DNA of 7,848 bases from Oligoflexus sp. (GTDB taxonomy: Bacteria > Bdellovibrionota_B > Oligoflexia > Oligoflexales > Oligoflexaceae). Location of the stretch: contig JASLCY010000373.1 in the NCBI GenBank assembly GCA_030151925.1, positions 1-7,848 on the forward strand, read 5' to 3'. Position 1 is the stretch's first letter. Each line of letters begins with the position of its first letter. A model generated the notes under the pieces. That model did not search any database, was not told where the DNA came from, and saw nothing but the letters and a program-made list of their open reading frames with translations. A program made the position numbers and the translations under genes. Shown here piece by piece: positions 6,727 through 7,848 of this stretch.

Positions 6727-7810
6727 TGCGTGTTTGCCTCTTGCGTTTGAGATACCAAAGGTAAGGACCGGTAACAGTAAGCAGCAGGGCGACGAGGCCC
6801 ATGAATATCCACAGGGCCTTGAGCATCCAGCCTCCGTAATTGCCGAAATGCAACGGTTCGGAGAGGATGAGGGCCTTGATGTAAAGCGGTAAGGACCGTC
6901 GTTCGATGACGTGCCCGTCCAAGCCATCGATCACGAGTATATCGTTCAGGTATCGACCGAAACCGGAACGATCGTGGATCACGGCCAGGTAGTGGCCGGG
7001 CAGCGAATACTCCGAACCCGGAAACGCGAGGAGACTCATGGCCTTCTCGGGGTGAGCGGTCAAGAAGCTTTTCTCGAAGGCGTCGAGCGCGGCGAGCGAT
7101 CCGACTTGAACGGCGGGATAAACTTTCTGCAGGCTCCGCAGCTCCGAGAATTGATAGATCTTCAGGATAGGGTCGGAACCCGCGAGGAACGTGCCGGTCA
7201 CGGCGATGAGCAGGAACCAGGCGAAACCCACGGCGCCGATCAATGAATGCAGGTCGCTCATGAGCCATTCGCGGCGCGCTTTGCGAAGTTTGGCGAAACC
7301 GCGGCGACGCATCAACGGGAGGTAGATGTAGAGCCCGGAGAGCAACGACAGCGTAAAGAGCCCACCGATCACGCCTACATAGAGTTTGCCGTAAAATCCC
7401 AGCAGGAATTCGCGATGGATGCGCAGGGTGTAATCCCAAAAGCCGTTTTCCGCCTTGTCCTCGATGATGGAGCCGTCAATCCGGTCGATTTCGACTTTCT
7501 GGGAGCCTTTATAGAGCGGAGATCCGTCGGGGCTTACGCGGACGAGGGCGTGCGTAGGATGCGACTCATCGAAACCGAGAGCCAGGACACGCGCTTTCGG
7601 GTTGCCTTCGATCGCCCGGTTAATCGTCGCGGATAGGGAATATTGGCCCGCGGCGTTCGCATTCGGCTTCGTATCATCCGAGGAGATGCCGTCCTCGTGA
7701 AAAACCAGCAGAGTTCCGGTGATTATAAGTAAGAAGAGTTGGATGCCTAAAAAAAGGCCGAGGCGGCGATGCCAGGAGTAGAGCTTTTGAAAACGTGAGG
7801 CGCGCGTCAT
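6644..7810 (-). CDS. PepSY/TM inner-membrane protein, probable ferric-siderophore reductase
   Basis: Member of the PepSY-associated transmembrane family (PiuB, FsrB and FoxB-like), 388 residues. FoxB-type relatives are haem-containing inner-membrane proteins that reduce ferric siderophores at the periplasmic face, so I infer iron release from the imported complex. Four helices can be seen at about 17-38, 143-166, 187-210 and 327-354, with two large periplasmic stretches between them. Histidines in the expected family positions are H14 (WHRRLG), H132 (IHREFLLG), H187 (DLHSLIG) and H321 (LHFGNYGG), candidate ligands for two haems. After helix 4 the tail from about 355 is hydrophilic, and its last 27 or so residues are read from the DNA that also encodes the receptor signal peptide. 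The start is firm on its upstream side because an in-frame TGA lies 12 bases before the ATG at 7810. The ribosome site is weak (GAAAG, 6 bases away). It heads the operon. Reductase activity is not proven by sequence. Confidence 0.88.
   Translation of the reverse strand: MTRASRFQKLYSWHRRLGLFLGIQLFLLIITGTLLVFHEDGISSDDTKPNANAAGQYSLSATINRAIEGNPKARVLALGFDESHPTHALVRVSPDGSPLYKGSQKVEIDRIDGSIIEDKAENGFWDYTLRIHREFLLGFYGKLYVGVIGGLFTLSLLSGLYIYLPLMRRRGFAKLRKARREWLMSDLHSLIGAVGFAWFLLIAVTGTFLAGSDPILKIYQFSELRSLQKVYPAVQVGSLAALDAFEKSFLTAHPEKAMSLLAFPGSEYSLPGHYLAVIHDRSGFGRYLNDILVIDGLDGHVIERRSLPLYIKALILSEPLHFGNYGGWMLKALWIFMGLVALLLTVTGPYLWYLKRKRQTRNEQKANSPLPYIDGNQPDSESSGTARA
6737..6742 (-). promoter_or_regulatory. 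Ribosome binding site of the receptor, within the PepSY gene
   Basis: AAGAGG on the minus strand lies 10 bases before the ATG at 6726. Spacing is slightly long. It supports initiation at the signal-peptide start rather than at 6927 or at the internal ATG at 6690. Confidence 0.5.
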
Positions 7811-7828
7811 GAGAGTCTTTCAAGGAGA

Positions 7829-7848
7829 CCGCCCGTAGGGAGGCGGGC
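7829..7848. other. GC-rich inverted repeat at the window edge, upstream of the operon
   Basis: Two mutually exclusive 5-base-pair hairpins can form here: GCCCG (7831-7835) with CGGGC (7844-7848), or CCGCC (7829-7833) with GGCGG (7842-7846). It lies 19-38 bases before the first start codon. It could be a leader hairpin, the terminator of a neighbouring gene, or chance. No T-run follows on the minus strand, and what follows on the plus strand is outside the window. I see no -10/-35 or Fur box in the 38 bases available. Confidence 0.3.

Noticed and set aside
6727..6927. An upstream in-frame ATG at 6927 that would extend the receptor by 67 residues.
   Set aside because: The extension is read out of frame from the PepSY gene and would bury the signal peptide inside the protein. 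The ATG at 6726 gives a proper exported receptor and has a ribosome site.
1..7848. Searched by eye for Fur boxes, tandem repeats, CRISPR-like arrays, IS ends, tRNA genes and internal terminators.
   Set aside because: Nothing convincing was found inside the coding run. AT-rich patches such as the one near 7720 fall within the PepSY gene's first membrane helix codons and do not form a Fur-like palindrome.

Overview
The window is one tightly packed, single-direction gene cluster for a citrate-hydroxamate siderophore. All genes lie on the minus strand, so the operon reads from position 7810 down to position 1. Six genes fill essentially every base, no gap exceeds about 40 bases, and I see no tRNA, rRNA, CRISPR array, insertion sequence or long repeat. 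The TonB-dependent outer-membrane receptor with a signal peptide means a Gram-negative bacterium. The DNA is fairly GC-rich by eye, with G/C-favoured third codon positions. I cannot place the organism more precisely.

Layout in transcription order: (1) a PepSY/TM inner-membrane protein, 7810-6644, probably a haem-binding ferric-siderophore reductase; (2) an IutA-type TonB-dependent receptor, 6726-4459; (3) a 12-helix MFS transporter, about 4448-3216, a likely siderophore exporter; (4) an IucA-type NIS synthetase, 3235-1442; (5) an IucB/RhbD-type hydroxylamine acetyltransferase, 1445-795; (6) an IucC-type NIS synthetase, 802 to beyond the left edge, with about 267 residues visible. The last gene is cut by the window edge.

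Together the genes describe a full cycle. The acetyltransferase makes the N-acetyl-N-hydroxy-amine (hydroxamate) arm. The IucA- and IucC-type enzymes each attach one arm to citrate. The MFS protein would export the product, the receptor would bring the ferric complex back across the outer membrane, and the PepSY protein would reduce and release the iron. The order IucA - acetyltransferase - IucC matches aerobactin operons. The acetyltransferase, however, has the short single-domain size typical of rhizobactin-type systems. The product could therefore be aerobactin (lysine arms) or a schizokinen/rhizobactin-like molecule (diaminopropane arms). The amine N-monooxygenase (IucD/RhbE) that would settle this is not in the window and should lie past position 1.

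Adjacent genes overlap by 83, 20, 4 and 8 bases, with one gap of about 10 bases, so the unit is almost certainly one transcript with translational coupling. The most distinctive detail is the 83-base overlap in which the receptor's whole signal peptide is encoded inside the 3' end of the PepSY gene. No Fur box or promoter is visible. The start of the first gene is only 38 bases from the right edge, so the control region lies mostly outside. The system itself is a recognisable NIS siderophore locus rather than an unknown one.
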